Counted from the first letter of the stretch, positions 8,987 through 19,056 are shown. The stretch is 64,000 bases of DNA from an uncultured Fidelibacterota bacterium (GCA_913043235.1 CAJWLO010000004.1:18351-82350), one strand, 5' to 3'. Program-made: numbers and translations. The notes: generated by a model not told the origin, from the letters alone.

Positions 8987-9610
8987 ATGATTCCGAAATT
9001 AATATCTCATTTGACTCGGCGCCTAGCTCACCCCTTACCAGGTGAAAAAGCTCAGAATATTATGATGGTTACTCCCCCTTATACATATCCGATTTCGGAT
9101 AAATATACTCAGCCCGTACCAGCAAGTGTATTGATCCTGTTATTTCCCAGAGATAACGGTTGGCATTTTTTCCTCACCAAACGGACATATAAAGTTGATC
9201 ATCATAAGGGACAAATATCACTCCCAGGTGGAGTCGTTGAAGATGGTGAAACCCTTAATCAGGCAGCCCTGAGGGAAACTCATGAAGAGATAGGAGTTCT
9301 CCCAAAACTTATTACTCTAATCGGATCACTTACATCATTTAATATTTCAGTATCTGGTTTTGAAATATTTCCTTTCATTGGCTGGGCCGTTAAAGAACCC
9401 ATAACCTTGATCCACGATGCTGAAGTAGATCGTGTTTTTGCTGTATCTATTGACTCTTTCTTGGACGATAGTAATCAAAAACAAAAAAAAGAAATCATCC
9501 ATGGCGAAATGAAAACAATTCCATATTTTGATCTGGGCAAGGAGCAGGTATGGGGTGCAACTTCAATTATTCTATCTGAATTTAAAGTAATCTTGAAGGA
9601 AGCTTTATGA
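8987..9610 (+). CDS. Nudix hydrolase, CoA pyrophosphatase (NudL-like)
   Basis: 207 residues. The Nudix box G-x5-E-x7-R-E-U-x-E-E-x-G is seen in GGVVEDGETL...ALRETHEEIG, just after the upstream signature of CoA/acyl-CoA diphosphatases (LTKRTYKVDHHKGQISLPGG). These enzymes cleave the pyrophosphate in CoA to give 3',5'-ADP and 4'-phosphopantetheine. The start is plausible because LISHLTRRLAHPLPG resembles the N-terminus of this family. It overlaps the following small membrane protein by four bases (ATGA). Confidence 0.88.
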   Translation: MIPKLISHLTRRLAHPLPGEKAQNIMMVTPPYTYPISDKYTQPVPASVLILLFPRDNGWHFFLTKRTYKVDHHKGQISLPGGVVEDGETLNQAALRETHEEIGVLPKLITLIGSLTSFNISVSGFEIFPFIGWAVKEPITLIHDAEVDRVFAVSIDSFLDDSNQKQKKEIIHGEMKTIPYFDLGKEQVWGATSIILSEFKVILKEAL

Positions 9611-9858
9611 AACTGGGACATTGGCTAAACTCTCTAACTTTTCTTGACCACCTGTTGCTACTCTTATTGTTTCTTATTGGGGTATATTTTAGCAAATTGA
9701 CACTGGATGCTCTGCGGGAATTCTACCGCAGGAAGACCAATAACAGCCCATACATGGTCAAGTATCGTATCACACCTCTGGCATTGCTGTCCCTAGGAAT
9801 ATTTTACACTTTTATCCTAGTGAAAATCTTGATTAAACTTTTTGGTATTCTTGATTGA
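9607..9858 (+). CDS. Small two-helix membrane protein
   Basis: 83 residues with two hydrophobic segments (HLLLLLLFLIGVYF and ALLSLGIFYTFILVKIL) separated by a basic loop (REFYRRKTNNS). It is translationally coupled to the Nudix gene through an ATGA overlap, which supports it as real. No known family recognised. The following 211 bases up to phoH are AT-rich, with no further gene seen. Confidence 0.6.
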   Translation: MKLGHWLNSLTFLDHLLLLLLFLIGVYFSKLTLDALREFYRRKTNNSPYMVKYRITPLALLSLGIFYTFILVKILIKLFGILD

Positions 9859-10069
9859 TATATTTAATTCTATTTTTACACCCGGCCGCACCCATAGACT
9901 TTCTATGTTAAATACCATAGCCATTGAAAATGATATTTTTTCTTTAAAAAATCAATTTAAAATATTATGAATTCACCTTATTCTTGTTAGAGCATATTTT
10001 TACTGGTTAATTTCATCTTAGCCTTTGCATCTTTCACCATAACATTTACATAAACAGGCGGACATCGCA

Positions 10070-11398
10070 TTGACATCTTCAACTATTAAAATATTCATTC
10101 TTGATACCAATGTTATTTTGCATGATGCTACCTGCATTGAACAGTTTGAAGACAATGATGTCGCGATTCCTATTTCTGTGCTGGAGGAACTGGACCAGTT
10201 CAAACGCGGCAATGAACAAATTCATTATAACGCAAGGGAATTTCTACGCAGGTTGGATGAAATGTCCTGTGATCCGGCAAAAACAAATGGAGCAGCCTCT
10301 CAAGAATCTGAAAGCAAAATTCGAGTTGTAGTCAACCATAACTGGCATAAAGATGTCGAGGCCACATTGCAGGAAGATAGCCCGGATCACCGTATCATTA
10401 ACTGCGCCTACAAATTACACCAGCAAAATAGGGATAGATTAGTTGTACTGATCTCTAAAGATACCAATATGCGTCTTAAGGCACGGTCTCTCGGGCTACA
10501 AGCTGAAGATTATGCAACGGATAAAATTAACAATATAAGCCAGATCTATGCCGGTTCTAGGCTGGTGGATGATATCAGGTCTGAGATTATTGATGCGCTG
10601 TACTCCAGCTATGGTATTGTTACCAAAAATTTACCAGAGCTTGAAAACCCTCTAGCCAACGAAAATTTTATTCTGCGAAACGGAAAAAAATCAGTCCTGG
10701 CTACTTATAACCCTTTTGAGAAAAAGATCGTTCGTGTAGACGGAGCTGTGGCCTTCGGGATAAAACCGCGGAATGCGGAACAGTCTTTTGCACTCCAGAT
10801 ACTAATGGAAAAACGAATCCAGTTGGTCTCCCTATCAGGGAAGGCCGGTACCGGGAAAACACTCCTTGCCCTGGCCGCAGCCCTAGAATGCCGGACAGAA
10901 TACAAACAGATATTTCTGTCTCGACCCATTGTCCCCTTAAGCAATCGTGATCTGGGGTTTCTGCCTGGTGATATTCAATCTAAGCTGGATCCATACATGC
11001 AACCTTTATATGATAATCTATCCGTTATTCGTCATCAGTTCAAAGCCAGTAATAAACGGGCGATCAAGATTAATGAAATGCTCGAACAGGAAAAATTGTT
11101 AATTACCCCTCTGGCCTATATTCGCGGCCGTAGCCTGCAGAAAGCTTATTTCATTGTCGATGAGGCCCAGAATCTGACGCCCCATGAAGTGAAAACAGTG
11201 ATCACCCGTGCCGGGGAAGGAACAAAGATAATTTTTACGGGTGACATAAACCAGATCGATCATCCTTACCTAGATAAGCACTCAAATGGACTAACTTACC
11301 TGATCAGCCGCATGAAAGGTCAGGAAATTTTTGGGCATATTAATCTTGAGAAAGGGGAACGTAGTGAATTAGCTGAAATTGCCAGTAACTTTCTATAG
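10070..11398 (+). CDS. phoH: PIN-domain PhoH-family ATPase
   Basis: 442 residues. The N-terminal PIN nuclease-like domain ([11 protein letters not shown] at the start, then conserved acids in [11 protein letters not shown] and the [11 protein letters not shown] motif) runs to about residue 150. The PhoH P-loop ATPase domain follows, with Walker [10 protein letters not shown] (about 256), Walker [11 protein letters not shown] (about 360) and FTGDINQID. This PIN-PhoH architecture is linked to RNA unwinding and cleavage (PhoH2/YlaK group). The start is TTG; no better ATG lies before FILDTN. Transcribed toward a small convergent gene 13 bases away. Confidence 0.92.
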   Translation: MTSSTIKIFILDTNVILHDATCIEQFEDNDVAIPISVLEELDQFKRGNEQIHYNAREFLRRLDEMSCDPAKTNGAASQESESKIRVVVNHNWHKDVEATLQEDSPDHRIINCAYKLHQQNRDRLVVLISKDTNMRLKARSLGLQAEDYATDKINNISQIYAGSRLVDDIRSEIIDALYSSYGIVTKNLPELENPLANENFILRNGKKSVLATYNPFEKKIVRVDGAVAFGIKPRNAEQSFALQILMEKRIQLVSLSGKAGTGKTLLALAAALECRTEYKQIFLSRPIVPLSNRDLGFLPGDIQSKLDPYMQPLYDNLSVIRHQFKASNKRAIKINEMLEQEKLLITPLAYIRGRSLQKAYFIVDEAQNLTPHEVKTVITRAGEGTKIIFTGDINQIDHPYLDKHSNGLTYLISRMKGQEIFGHINLEKGERSELAEIASNFL

Positions 11399-11411
11399 CA
11401 ATATACCTGCT

Positions 11412-11762
11412 TCAGGGATTTAAATTTTCTTTCAAGGTTTTACTTTTTTCTTCCAGCTCTTCCAGTAGCTCATCTTTGGCCGCCTTGACTTTCTCATCCA
11501 TTACTTCTCTCGCTGTTTCTTTTACTTTTTCCATATTCTCAGTGACAGATTTCTTTAACTCTTCCGTAGTAACAGGAACCTCTTGCCCTGTATAATTTAA
11601 ATAAACAACATAGAGCACCAATACAATACCAATCAATATAACCAATTTGATTATCCGCTTCACAATACCGTAGACCATAATAAGACCCAGGATGACAGCA
11701 ATAGCCAAATAGACGGGATTGGAAGAGATCTGTTCAATGATATTTACCATAATGTGCTCCAA
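11412..11762 (-). CDS. Membrane-anchored coiled-coil protein
   Basis: 116 residues. Two adjacent hydrophobic segments (PVYLAIAVILGLIMVYGIV and LVILIGIVLVLYVVYL) are followed by a charged helical tail (TTEELKKSVTENMEKVKE to the C-terminus, rich in K and E) expected to form a coiled coil. No catalytic residue or named family is visible. It sits between phoH and yidD on the opposite strand. Envelope structural role is a guess. Confidence 0.65.
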   Translation of the reverse strand: MEHIMVNIIEQISSNPVYLAIAVILGLIMVYGIVKRIIKLVILIGIVLVLYVVYLNYTGQEVPVTTEELKKSVTENMEKVKETAREVMDEKVKAAKDELLEELEEKSKTLKENLNP

Positions 11763-11782
11763 GAACCAATTGAATCTAACAA

Positions 11783-12463
11783 ATGAAGAGATTATGGATT
11801 AATGTAAAATTGGTAATTTTATCCATGCGCAGGTACTGGATCTTTATTATAACTCCTCTACTGTTTTCGCAGCCACAATACCCGGCTGACTCCTTGCTGG
11901 CTTCTAAATCTGTACCGTTAATTTATAAGACAGGCCTCCTGCCCATTGCCGCCTGGCAACGATTATCTTACAATACAGACTTGCTTAACTGCCAATTTTA
12001 TCCTAGTTGTTCTAATTATGGTGCGGAGGCAATCAAAAAATACGGTCTACTCCGCGGCAGCGCGCTAGCCTCAGAGCGAATCGTACGCTGTAGTCCCTTC
12101 GCCCTCCATTACCATATGGAAACCAAGGCTCCTTTTCATGCCCCTGATGGCCGATTAATTGATTACGTAATACCTGATCCAGCTAACAAAACAACGAAAT
12201 CTCCACTGATTGCTTCTCTTCTTTCCTCTCTACTTCCCGGTTCGGGGCGGATTTACGCCGGAAGAACCTGGGATGGGATCATGGGCATGTGGACTATATA
12301 CCTAGTAGGAAGTTCAGCGTATTACTCACTTAAAGACGACCGTCCCATCGCCGGTCCTCTATTCGGGGCCACCGCACTTATCGTTTATTTTGGCGAGATC
12401 TACGGTGCATGGCGGACCGCTAAATATTACGAAATAAAGGGATATGAGGATCAAGAACTATGA
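11783..12463 (+). CDS. yidD: YidD fused to a C-terminal membrane domain
   Basis: YidD helps the Sec/YidC route insert membrane proteins. Its Cys-rich signature is seen as [19 protein letters not shown] then RIVRCSPF (about residues 70-110). A typical YidD is about 70-90 residues. Here it is embedded in 226 residues: a hydrophobic N-terminal leader, the YidD part, then a two-helix region starting [20 protein letters not shown] that resembles the DUF5683/TM2-like PGxGxxYxG membrane motif. The same motif recurs in the protein at 52179-53081. A fusion of this kind suggests the C-terminal part also acts in the membrane. Confidence 0.85.
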   Translation: MKRLWINVKLVILSMRRYWIFIITPLLFSQPQYPADSLLASKSVPLIYKTGLLPIAAWQRLSYNTDLLNCQFYPSCSNYGAEAIKKYGLLRGSALASERIVRCSPFALHYHMETKAPFHAPDGRLIDYVIPDPANKTTKSPLIASLLSSLLPGSGRIYAGRTWDGIMGMWTIYLVGSSAYYSLKDDRPIAGPLFGATALIVYFGEIYGAWRTAKYYEIKGYEDQEL

Positions 12464-12567
12464 ATACTGATACTTTTGATTTTCGCTATTATTTTGATCC
12501 TACACATTGATCATACAATGGAGCTAAAGTATTTACAAAAATTATCAAAAATAGATTACTTAAGTAG

Positions 12568-12640
12568 AGCCACCGAGGAGAATCGAACTCCTGACCTATG
12601 GTTTACGAAACCATTGCTCTACCAACTGAGCTACGGTGGC
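12568..12640 (-). tRNA. tRNA-Thr (anticodon CGT)
   Basis: All arms can be drawn on the minus strand: acceptor GCCACCG/CGGTGGC, D-arm GCTC/GAGC, anticodon stem ATGGT/ACCAT with loop TTCGTAA (anticodon CGT, reading ACG), variable AGGTC, and T-arm AGGAG-TTCGATT-CTCCT. The discriminator is T and CCA is not encoded. It borders an AT-rich island containing two broken tRNA halves with the same TTCGTAA loop. Confidence 0.95.
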
Positions 12641-12772
12641 AATAAAAAAAATAACAATTGATTACAAATTGTCAATCAAATAAAGTGGTAAAAAATCTTT
12701 AATAACTTTTAATTATGCAATTGAAATAAAATAAAAATGTATTGGGTTAGTAAATTTAAATCAAGAACCCTA

Positions 12773-12814
12773 TTCGTAATCAGTAGTAGGTGGGTTCGAG
12801 TCCCATACCCGGCT
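12773..12814 (+). pseudogene. 3' half of a second tRNA-Thr(CGT)-like gene
   Basis: Starting at an anticodon loop TTCGTAA, the sequence continues as a canonical 3' half: stem TCAGT, variable AGTAG, T-arm GTGGG-TTCGAGT-CCCAT, acceptor ACCCGGC plus T. The bases before the loop (CCCTA) cannot pair with TCAGT, so the 5' half is missing and the break falls at the loop. It lies on the opposite strand to the intact tRNA. Confidence 0.8.
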
Positions 12815-12883
12815 CATCATAAACTTACCCCACAACTGGACAATTATTTAATCTAATGTTTTATATTAATTAAATTATTGATA

Positions 12884-13579
12884 ATGAAAAAAGTATTTCT
12901 TGATTGTGGAGGAAATGATGGTTGCTCTGTTAGAAAATTTCGTGATTTACATGATAAAAATAATGATTATATTATACATAGTTTTGAACCTAATCCTATT
13001 TTTAAGAAATGCTATTCTAATTTTTTTAATCATACTTTCCATGAAGTTGCTACATGGATTTATGATGGAAATATTAAATTATACCTTGATTATATAGATG
13101 GAGATGGCAGTAGTCTTATTAAAGAAAAAAAAATATTATTTGATAGTCCTTCTCAAATTCAAGAAAAAAAATCAACTATTGTTAAATGTATTGATTTAAG
13201 TAAATGGATATTAGATAATTTAGTTTCTACAGATAGGATTATATTAAAATTGGATATTGAAGGTGCAGAATATGATGTATTAAAAAAAATGATACTTGAT
13301 GGTTCTATAAATTATATTGATGAATTATTTATAGATTGGCATTGGGATAAAATTGGAAAATCTAAGAAGGAACATGATTTATTTATATCATCATTAAACG
13401 ATGTAATAGTTGATTCTTCTTGGGATGCAGGTGATTTTAAATATCGCTCTCGATTAGTTTGGAAATTATATTTAAAAAAAGAATTATTTTTTTCAAAGAA
13501 ATACTTAAAAACACTTAAGAATTACTTAATATATAATATCAAAAATTTCTCCCTTGTTTTATTTCTTACCAATTATTGA
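12884..13579 (+). CDS. FkbM-family SAM-dependent methyltransferase, in an AT-rich island
   Basis: 231 residues from the ATG at 12884 (the ORF track begins two codons earlier at TTG). SAM-binding motif VFLDCGGNDGCSVRKF lies at the N-terminus, followed by HSFEPNP and LKLDIEGAEYDVLKKM, which are typical FkbM features. Such enzymes O-methylate sugars or small molecules, often in surface polysaccharide loci, but no glycan genes surround it here. Base composition is far more AT-rich than the neighbours, with many AAA, TTA and ATT codons. It is flanked by two broken tRNA halves. Recent horizontal acquisition is likely; the exact substrate is unknown. Confidence 0.85.
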   Translation: MKKVFLDCGGNDGCSVRKFRDLHDKNNDYIIHSFEPNPIFKKCYSNFFNHTFHEVATWIYDGNIKLYLDYIDGDGSSLIKEKKILFDSPSQIQEKKSTIVKCIDLSKWILDNLVSTDRIILKLDIEGAEYDVLKKMILDGSINYIDELFIDWHWDKIGKSKKEHDLFISSLNDVIVDSSWDAGDFKYRSRLVWKLYLKKELFFSKKYLKTLKNYLIYNIKNFSLVLFLTNY

Positions 13580-13647
13580 TTTACTGAACGACTACTGAAC
13601 CGATAGTTCCAAGTCCTTCACAAGAGAGATTTAAGTATATGAAAACA

Positions 13648-13685
13648 TTACGAATTTGGCACTCTTCCAACTGAGTTACGGTGGC
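13648..13685 (-). pseudogene. 5' half of a tRNA-Thr-like gene
   Basis: On the minus strand: acceptor GCCACCG (same as the intact tRNA-Thr), D-arm ACTC/GAGT, anticodon stem CCAAA and loop TTCGTAA. The expected TTTGG is absent; TGTTTTC follows instead. The break is therefore at the anticodon loop, complementary to the 3'-half remnant at 12773. Confidence 0.8.
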
Positions 13686-13692
13686 TTTTATA

Positions 13693-14112
13693 TTAGTAAA
13701 CTTCTACTTCCAACAGTTCCACGTCAAAGATCAAAGCTGCATTAGGTGGTATCACATTACCAGCTCCCTTAGCGCCATAGCCCAATTCAGCAGGAATTTT
13801 CAGTTTTCGTTTTCCACCTACCTTCATCCCTTTAACACCCAAATCCCAGCCTTTGATCACAGAGCCCACCCCAAGCGTAAATGTGAATGGCTCACGCCCC
13901 GGCTTCAGGGACGAATCAAAAATACTGCCATCCTCTAGCTTACCGGTATAATTCACTACTACTTTATTAAAATCCTGTGCTTCCGCACCTTTTCCAACCA
14001 CAAGGTCTTCCATGACTAAACCATTATTCATAGTTATTAATTTTCCTTTTTGACTGCATCCGGTTACTAACATTGTTAAAACCAGAATAATTTTTTTATG
14101 TGAGAATTTCAT
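13693..14112 (-). CDS. FKBP-type peptidyl-prolyl isomerase lipoprotein
   Basis: 139 residues. The N-terminus has a lipobox (VTGC, Cys about residue 19), so the protein is probably a periplasm-facing lipoprotein. The FKBP domain is complete: [54 protein letters not shown] and [16 protein letters not shown]. It catalyses cis-trans isomerisation of prolyl bonds and assists folding of exported proteins. It is divergent from rarA, with 50 bases between start codons. Confidence 0.92.
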   Translation of the reverse strand: MKFSHKKIILVLTMLVTGCSQKGKLITMNNGLVMEDLVVGKGAEAQDFNKVVVNYTGKLEDGSIFDSSLKPGREPFTFTLGVGSVIKGWDLGVKGMKVGGKRKLKIPAELGYGAKGAGNVIPPNAALIFDVELLEVEVY

Positions 14113-14162
14113 TTGTTGATCGTTCCTCTTTCCATAGAAAAGGGTGTTAAATTTATTGTCCT

Positions 14163-15467
14163 ATGAATAAGCCGCAAACATTATTCGATTCTAACCTACC
14201 TCCATTAGCGGAAAGAGTTCGCCCAGAATCAGCCGATTGGTTTTACGGACAGGAGCATCTTGTCGGGAATGAAAAAATTCTTTCTCGGCTCTTGGAAGGC
14301 AAATCATCTTTTTCCATCATTTTCTGGGGTCCACCTGGGACTGGAAAAACGACATTAGCACGAATGGTTGCTAAAGCCTCAAACGCCATTATAAAGGAAT
14401 TATCTGCGGTATCCAGCGGAGTGAAGGACCTCAGAGAAGTAATCAAGTTAAGTCAGAGTAATCGTGAAATGGGCCGAAAAACGATTCTTTTCATTGATGA
14501 GATCCATCGCTTCAGCAAGAGCCAGCAGGATTCGTTGCTCCACGCTGTGGAAGATGGCACTATCACCCTGATTGGCGCAACCACAGAAAATCCATCCTTT
14601 GAAGTAATATCACCACTTTTGTCCAGATGTAAAATATTGACCTTAAAACCGCTGAATCCTGAACATTTACACCATATTTTAGAATATGCATTTGACCAGG
14701 ATGTGATATTGGCCAAAGGGGAATTCTCCCTGGATACAACGGAAAAGGAACTACTAATTCAGTCATCTGGCGGAGATGCCCGGAAAATGCTAAACACACT
14801 AGAAATTTCCATAAGTCTAACCGGTGGTGATGGCAGGATTACAAAAGAGATTTTAACTGAAGCCCTCCAATCCAAAACGCTGATCTACGATAAACAAGGT
14901 GAATACCATTATGATACCATCAGTGCATTTATTAAATCGGTCCGAGGATCCGACCCAGATGCTGCAGTGTATTGGCTGGCTGTGATGCTAGAAGGGGGTG
15001 AAAAACCAGAATTCATAGCGCGGAGGCTCATCGTACTTGCCGCGGAAGATATCGGTAATGCCGATCCTAGCGGGCTTACTCTCGCCACTTCCGGATTCCA
15101 AGCAGTCCAAATAATTGGCATGCCAGAAGCATGTCTAATTTTAGCTCAGGTCACTACTTACCTATCAGCTGCACCTAAATCCAATGCCAGCTATAAGGCC
15201 ATCAAATCCAGTATGGCTGTAGTAAAGGAAACCGGAACTAGCACCGTTCCCCTGCATTTAAGAAATGCACCTACAGATCTTATGAAAGACATCGATTACG
15301 GTAAGGAATACAGGTATCCCCATTATCATCGGGATCATTTCATCCTTGAAAACTATTTTCCTGATGGAATTGAGAATACATTTTATCATCCCACAAGCCA
15401 GGGTCACGAAGAATGGATCAAAAACAGGCTGAAATCCCTTTGGAAAGAGCGTTATTCGGATATATGA
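14163..15467 (+). CDS. rarA: Replication-associated recombination ATPase RarA/MgsA
   Basis: 434 residues, a normal length for the family. Starts PLAERVRPESADWFYGQEHL, then Walker A GPPGTGKTTLAR (about 55), Walker B LFIDEIHRFSKSQQD (about 108), sensor 1 IGATTENPSFE, and the C-terminal MgsA domain (KSVRGSDPDAAVYWLAVML; EDIGNADP). This AAA+ clamp-loader-like protein acts at stalled forks. Its stop overlaps the lptD start by ATGA, so the two are cotranslated. Confidence 0.95.
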   Translation: MNKPQTLFDSNLPPLAERVRPESADWFYGQEHLVGNEKILSRLLEGKSSFSIIFWGPPGTGKTTLARMVAKASNAIIKELSAVSSGVKDLREVIKLSQSNREMGRKTILFIDEIHRFSKSQQDSLLHAVEDGTITLIGATTENPSFEVISPLLSRCKILTLKPLNPEHLHHILEYAFDQDVILAKGEFSLDTTEKELLIQSSGGDARKMLNTLEISISLTGGDGRITKEILTEALQSKTLIYDKQGEYHYDTISAFIKSVRGSDPDAAVYWLAVMLEGGEKPEFIARRLIVLAAEDIGNADPSGLTLATSGFQAVQIIGMPEACLILAQVTTYLSAAPKSNASYKAIKSSMAVVKETGTSTVPLHLRNAPTDLMKDIDYGKEYRYPHYHRDHFILENYFPDGIENTFYHPTSQGHEEWIKNRLKSLWKERYSDI

Positions 15468-18400
15468 GTATTTTTCGTTTATTCTGGATCTTATTAATTC
15501 TTACCACTGTCTTGCTTGGTAAGGATCGCTTGCGACTTGAAAAAGCTGATGTATTGGAAAGCAAAACAATAGATGGAAAAACAGTTCAATATTTATCAGG
15601 AAATGTGATCATCACTAAAGGGGATTTGACCCTCACCTGTCAGGAGGGACGCAACTACGAGAGAGAAGAAATTGCCAATTTATTCCATAACGTAACTGCT
15701 ACTAAGGAAACCACAATCTTAACCTGCGATACTTTAAAATTTTTTTCCCGAGAAGACCGTATACTCAGTAGCGGGAACCCCCATGTTTTGGATAATGATT
15801 ATGATCTAGTTGCGGATTCCATCATTGTTTTTACAGAGCAAGATAGCGGCGTTGCCATCGGCAAGGTGCGTCTACAGCAAAAGGGACAAACCATTTATGC
15901 CGATCGCATCGAATATGAAAAAAAATCAGACCAAGACGGTGTATCTTACACTGCGATCGGTCAGGTAGTCATTGAAGATTCTTCCCGGAAAGCAACCTGC
16001 GGCAGGGCCCGTTATGAACGTACAAAAGAGGTCACCACCTTAGAGTTGGAACCTGAGATAAAAGAGAATGGACGGATTCTTGCTGGTGAAAAAATTATTC
16101 TTACGTACAAAAATGAAATCCTGGAAACATTGCACATCCCCAAGAAAGCCCATGGCATTACATCTGTAAAGGGATACAAAAATACAGAATTGGATTCACT
16201 GGTTATCCAGGATTCAGTTCAATTTTTTGATGATATGGAAAGCACCGTATTGACGGGATATTTTGTTGAAGGGATTTTGGATTCCATGCGCCTTGAGGGC
16301 ATGGCAACATCCCTATATCATATTTTTGATGATTCGCTCTACCAAGGCAGAAACAAAACTTCCGGCGACACCATTACGATCTCTTTTCTTGACAATGATC
16401 TGGATAAACTCACTGTGATCGGGGGCTCTCAAGGGATCTATACACCGGATAAGGCCGGTGCAGATATGGAATTCCCAATAATCTACTCCGCTGATGAGAT
16501 TCACTACCGGGTGCCAGTGGAAAAAACAGACCTAACCGGCCAGGCCAAGATCAAACATGATAATACAGATCTGGAAGCTGGTTTTGTGACCGTGGATTGG
16601 AAAACAGACATGCTTAATGCCCTGCCTCGACCCAAACAAGATACACTCTCTGAATCGATCCAGCCGGTCATTAAGGAAAAAGGGAAAGATCCTATGTCAG
16701 GAGACAGGATGACTTATAACCTAAAGACACGGAAAGGTCGGATGGTAAAAGGTGCCACGCAGGCCGATGACGGATACTACACCGGTCACGAGATCCGCAA
16801 TGAATCTAAAAAAGTAATTTTTATTCAGAATTCCACTTATACAACTTGTGACCTAGATGTTCCCCATTTTCATTTTGAATCCACCAAAATGAAAATCATC
16901 CAGAATGATGTAGTCATTGCCCGGCCCATCATTCTGCACCTGGCCCAGATTCCAATCATGGGTGTGCCTCTAGGAATTTTCCCTCACAAGGGTGGAACCC
17001 GCCACTCAGGGTGGATCATGCCATCCTATGGTGAATCAAAATACCGCGGGCAATACATAGATGGGCTGGGATTTTACTGGGCACCCAGTGATTATTGGGA
17101 TTCTAAATTCACCATGAGTATGGGTGACCGTCAGGGATTAGTTTTTCGTGTCAATAATAATTACCGACTACGGTATAAATTCAGTGGCAATCTTAATATC
17201 CGCAGTCAGCAGTTTCTGATTGGATCAAATGATATCACCGATCTGGGTTCGTCTAGGAAAAGCGCTCTGAATATCCGCTGGTCTCATTCCCAAGTCCTTC
17301 GCAACAACCAGTCTTTCAACGCAAATGTCACCTATTCCAGTAGCGGCGACTACAATAAGAAATATGGACTCACCGAGGCGGACCGTATGAATCAGAAAGC
17401 GATCTCCAATGTTTCCTATTCCAAGCGTTGGTCAAAATCAAAAAACTCTCTTAGTACCAACCTGTATTCCAATCTTGACCTTTTAATCGATGATAAAGTA
17501 AATCCTGTATCTCCCTTTTACGTGAACCCGATCCGGGCTGGTACACAATTGAATATTGTAAATCGTACTATGCCCAAAATATCATTTCGCCACGGGCAGA
17601 GTAATTTGATCCCCACTACAGCCATAGATAAAAAATGGTACAACAATATCACTTGGAATTACGGTCTCAACTTTACCAGCAAAGACCGGGATTATTATGA
17701 ATCAGAAGCACACGCCATCGATGACAGTACAATAGTTTTCCAGTGGCAAAGAAATGATGTCGGAGATCCGGTAGTTCTTGATGAGCAAACCCAGGGCTGG
17801 GTACATACAACATCCATCAACGCTCCCCAGAAATTATTAAAACACATTGCGTTCAACCCCAGTATGAGTATTCGATCTGTATGGGTAAACGAATCCTATG
17901 ACGGAATATGGAACGATAGCACAGATTCATTTACAAAAATTTCAAAGAAGGGCTTTGCCAACAGGACCACAGGATCCTTCTCTTTGAGTGCTAATACAAA
18001 ATTATATGGTATGTTTCCCATTCCTTTCGGTCCTCTAAAGGTGATCCGTCATACTGCTTCACCATCCATCAGTTTTTCCTATACACCTAATTTTTCCAAG
18101 CCTGTTTTTGGTCAGGACCTGGGCTATATTAAGACTCATACCGATACGGTCGGGAATGAAATTCTATTTGACCGTTTCGCCGGTACTATGGCTGGAAGCA
18201 CACCCCGATCCGAAAGCAAGTCAATGAATTTTTCCCTGAACAATATTTTCCAAGCAAAAATGAAAAAAGGTGAAGAAGAGAAAAAAGTAGATCTTTTGAG
18301 CTGGCGCATGAGCAGCGGTTATAATTTTGCAGCGGATGAATTCCAACTAGCCAATCTTCGCAGTTCACTGCGGTCCAGAATCGCGGGCAAACTTAACCTA

Positions 18401-18997
18401 GATCTTTCCATCACCCATGACTTTTACCAATACGATCCTGAAAAAGGTCGAATCTCAGAATTCAATAAAAATACCAGCGGTATGCTTGATCCTCGCATGA
18501 CCAACGCTCGTTTTTCCACCGGTTTCCGTTTTTCTGGCAAGCACTGGTCCGAAACAAGTAATAATGAGGAAGATCCAGATTCATTATCCGTGGAAGAAGA
18601 CCTAGCCGGCCCTGGATTGGTCAACCCTGTGAAATCCATGCGCAATACCTTGAATAGCGGTCAACTGTGGAGTACAAACATCAGTTTAAGTTATTCCTAT
18701 TCTGCATTGAACCCTAATCAGGTAAAAAAGACCTTCTGGATTAACACATCTTCCTCATTCCAAGTCACACAAAACTGGAAAGTCTCTTATCGTGCCCGCT
18801 TTGATATGATAAACCGAGACCTGGTGAGTCATTCTTTTTCTGTTTATCGTGATTTGCACTGCTGGGAATTATCCTTAAACTGGACTCCAGGTGGCATTGG
18901 GCAGGGTGTCAATTTTAAAATAAATGTAAAATCTCCTACTCTTCGTGATTTAAAGATTGAGAAAAGGGGCGGTGTCTATTCCCGTTCACCATTCTAA
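15464..18997 (+). CDS. lptD: LPS-assembly outer membrane protein LptD (OstA)
   Basis: The ORF track starts at 15413, but the ATG at 15464 gives a signal peptide (MSIFRLFWILLILTTVLLG) and a four-base ATGA overlap with rarA, so I use it; about 1177 residues. The N-terminal half is an OstA/LptA-like beta-jellyroll (VQYLSGNVIITKGDLTLTCQ; repeated near YADRIEYEKKS). A long barrel follows, with the family motif region IPIMGVPLGIFPHKGGTRHSG. It inserts lipopolysaccharide into the outer leaflet, which supports an LPS-bearing outer membrane. It is longer than the Proteobacterial protein (about 780), as is common in FCB bacteria. Confidence 0.88.
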   Translation: MSIFRLFWILLILTTVLLGKDRLRLEKADVLESKTIDGKTVQYLSGNVIITKGDLTLTCQEGRNYEREEIANLFHNVTATKETTILTCDTLKFFSREDRILSSGNPHVLDNDYDLVADSIIVFTEQDSGVAIGKVRLQQKGQTIYADRIEYEKKSDQDGVSYTAIGQVVIEDSSRKATCGRARYERTKEVTTLELEPEIKENGRILAGEKIILTYKNEILETLHIPKKAHGITSVKGYKNTELDSLVIQDSVQFFDDMESTVLTGYFVEGILDSMRLEGMATSLYHIFDDSLYQGRNKTSGDTITISFLDNDLDKLTVIGGSQGIYTPDKAGADMEFPIIYSADEIHYRVPVEKTDLTGQAKIKHDNTDLEAGFVTVDWKTDMLNALPRPKQDTLSESIQPVIKEKGKDPMSGDRMTYNLKTRKGRMVKGATQADDGYYTGHEIRNESKKVIFIQNSTYTTCDLDVPHFHFESTKMKIIQNDVVIARPIILHLAQIPIMGVPLGIFPHKGGTRHSGWIMPSYGESKYRGQYIDGLGFYWAPSDYWDSKFTMSMGDRQGLVFRVNNNYRLRYKFSGNLNIRSQQFLIGSNDITDLGSSRKSALNIRWSHSQVLRNNQSFNANVTYSSSGDYNKKYGLTEADRMNQKAISNVSYSKRWSKSKNSLSTNLYSNLDLLIDDKVNPVSPFYVNPIRAGTQLNIVNRTMPKISFRHGQSNLIPTTAIDKKWYNNITWNYGLNFTSKDRDYYESEAHAIDDSTIVFQWQRNDVGDPVVLDEQTQGWVHTTSINAPQKLLKHIAFNPSMSIRSVWVNESYDGIWNDSTDSFTKISKKGFANRTTGSFSLSANTKLYGMFPIPFGPLKVIRHTASPSISFSYTPNFSKPVFGQDLGYIKTHTDTVGNEILFDRFAGTMAGSTPRSESKSMNFSLNNIFQAKMKKGEEEKKVDLLSWRMSSGYNFAADEFQLANLRSSLRSRIAGKLNLDLSITHDFYQYDPEKGRISEFNKNTSGMLDPRMTNARFSTGFRFSGKHWSETSNNEEDPDSLSVEEDLAGPGLVNPVKSMRNTLNSGQLWSTNISLSYSYSALNPNQVKKTFWINTSSSFQVTQNWKVSYRARFDMINRDLVSHSFSVYRDLHCWELSLNWTPGGIGQGVNFKINVKSPTLRDLKIEKRGGVYSRSPF

Positions 18998-19056
18998 TCA
19001 ACTATTTTTTCTACCAACCGGATGTAAGAAATTCAAAAGCAATTATTGCTGAAATT

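Noticed and set aside
12476-12661. 61-residue ORF over the tRNA-Thr
   Set aside because: It reads through the tRNA gene on the opposite strand; not a real protein.
12773-12814. Possible complete second tRNA
   Set aside because: Upstream bases cannot form the anticodon or acceptor 5' stems; only the 3' half exists.
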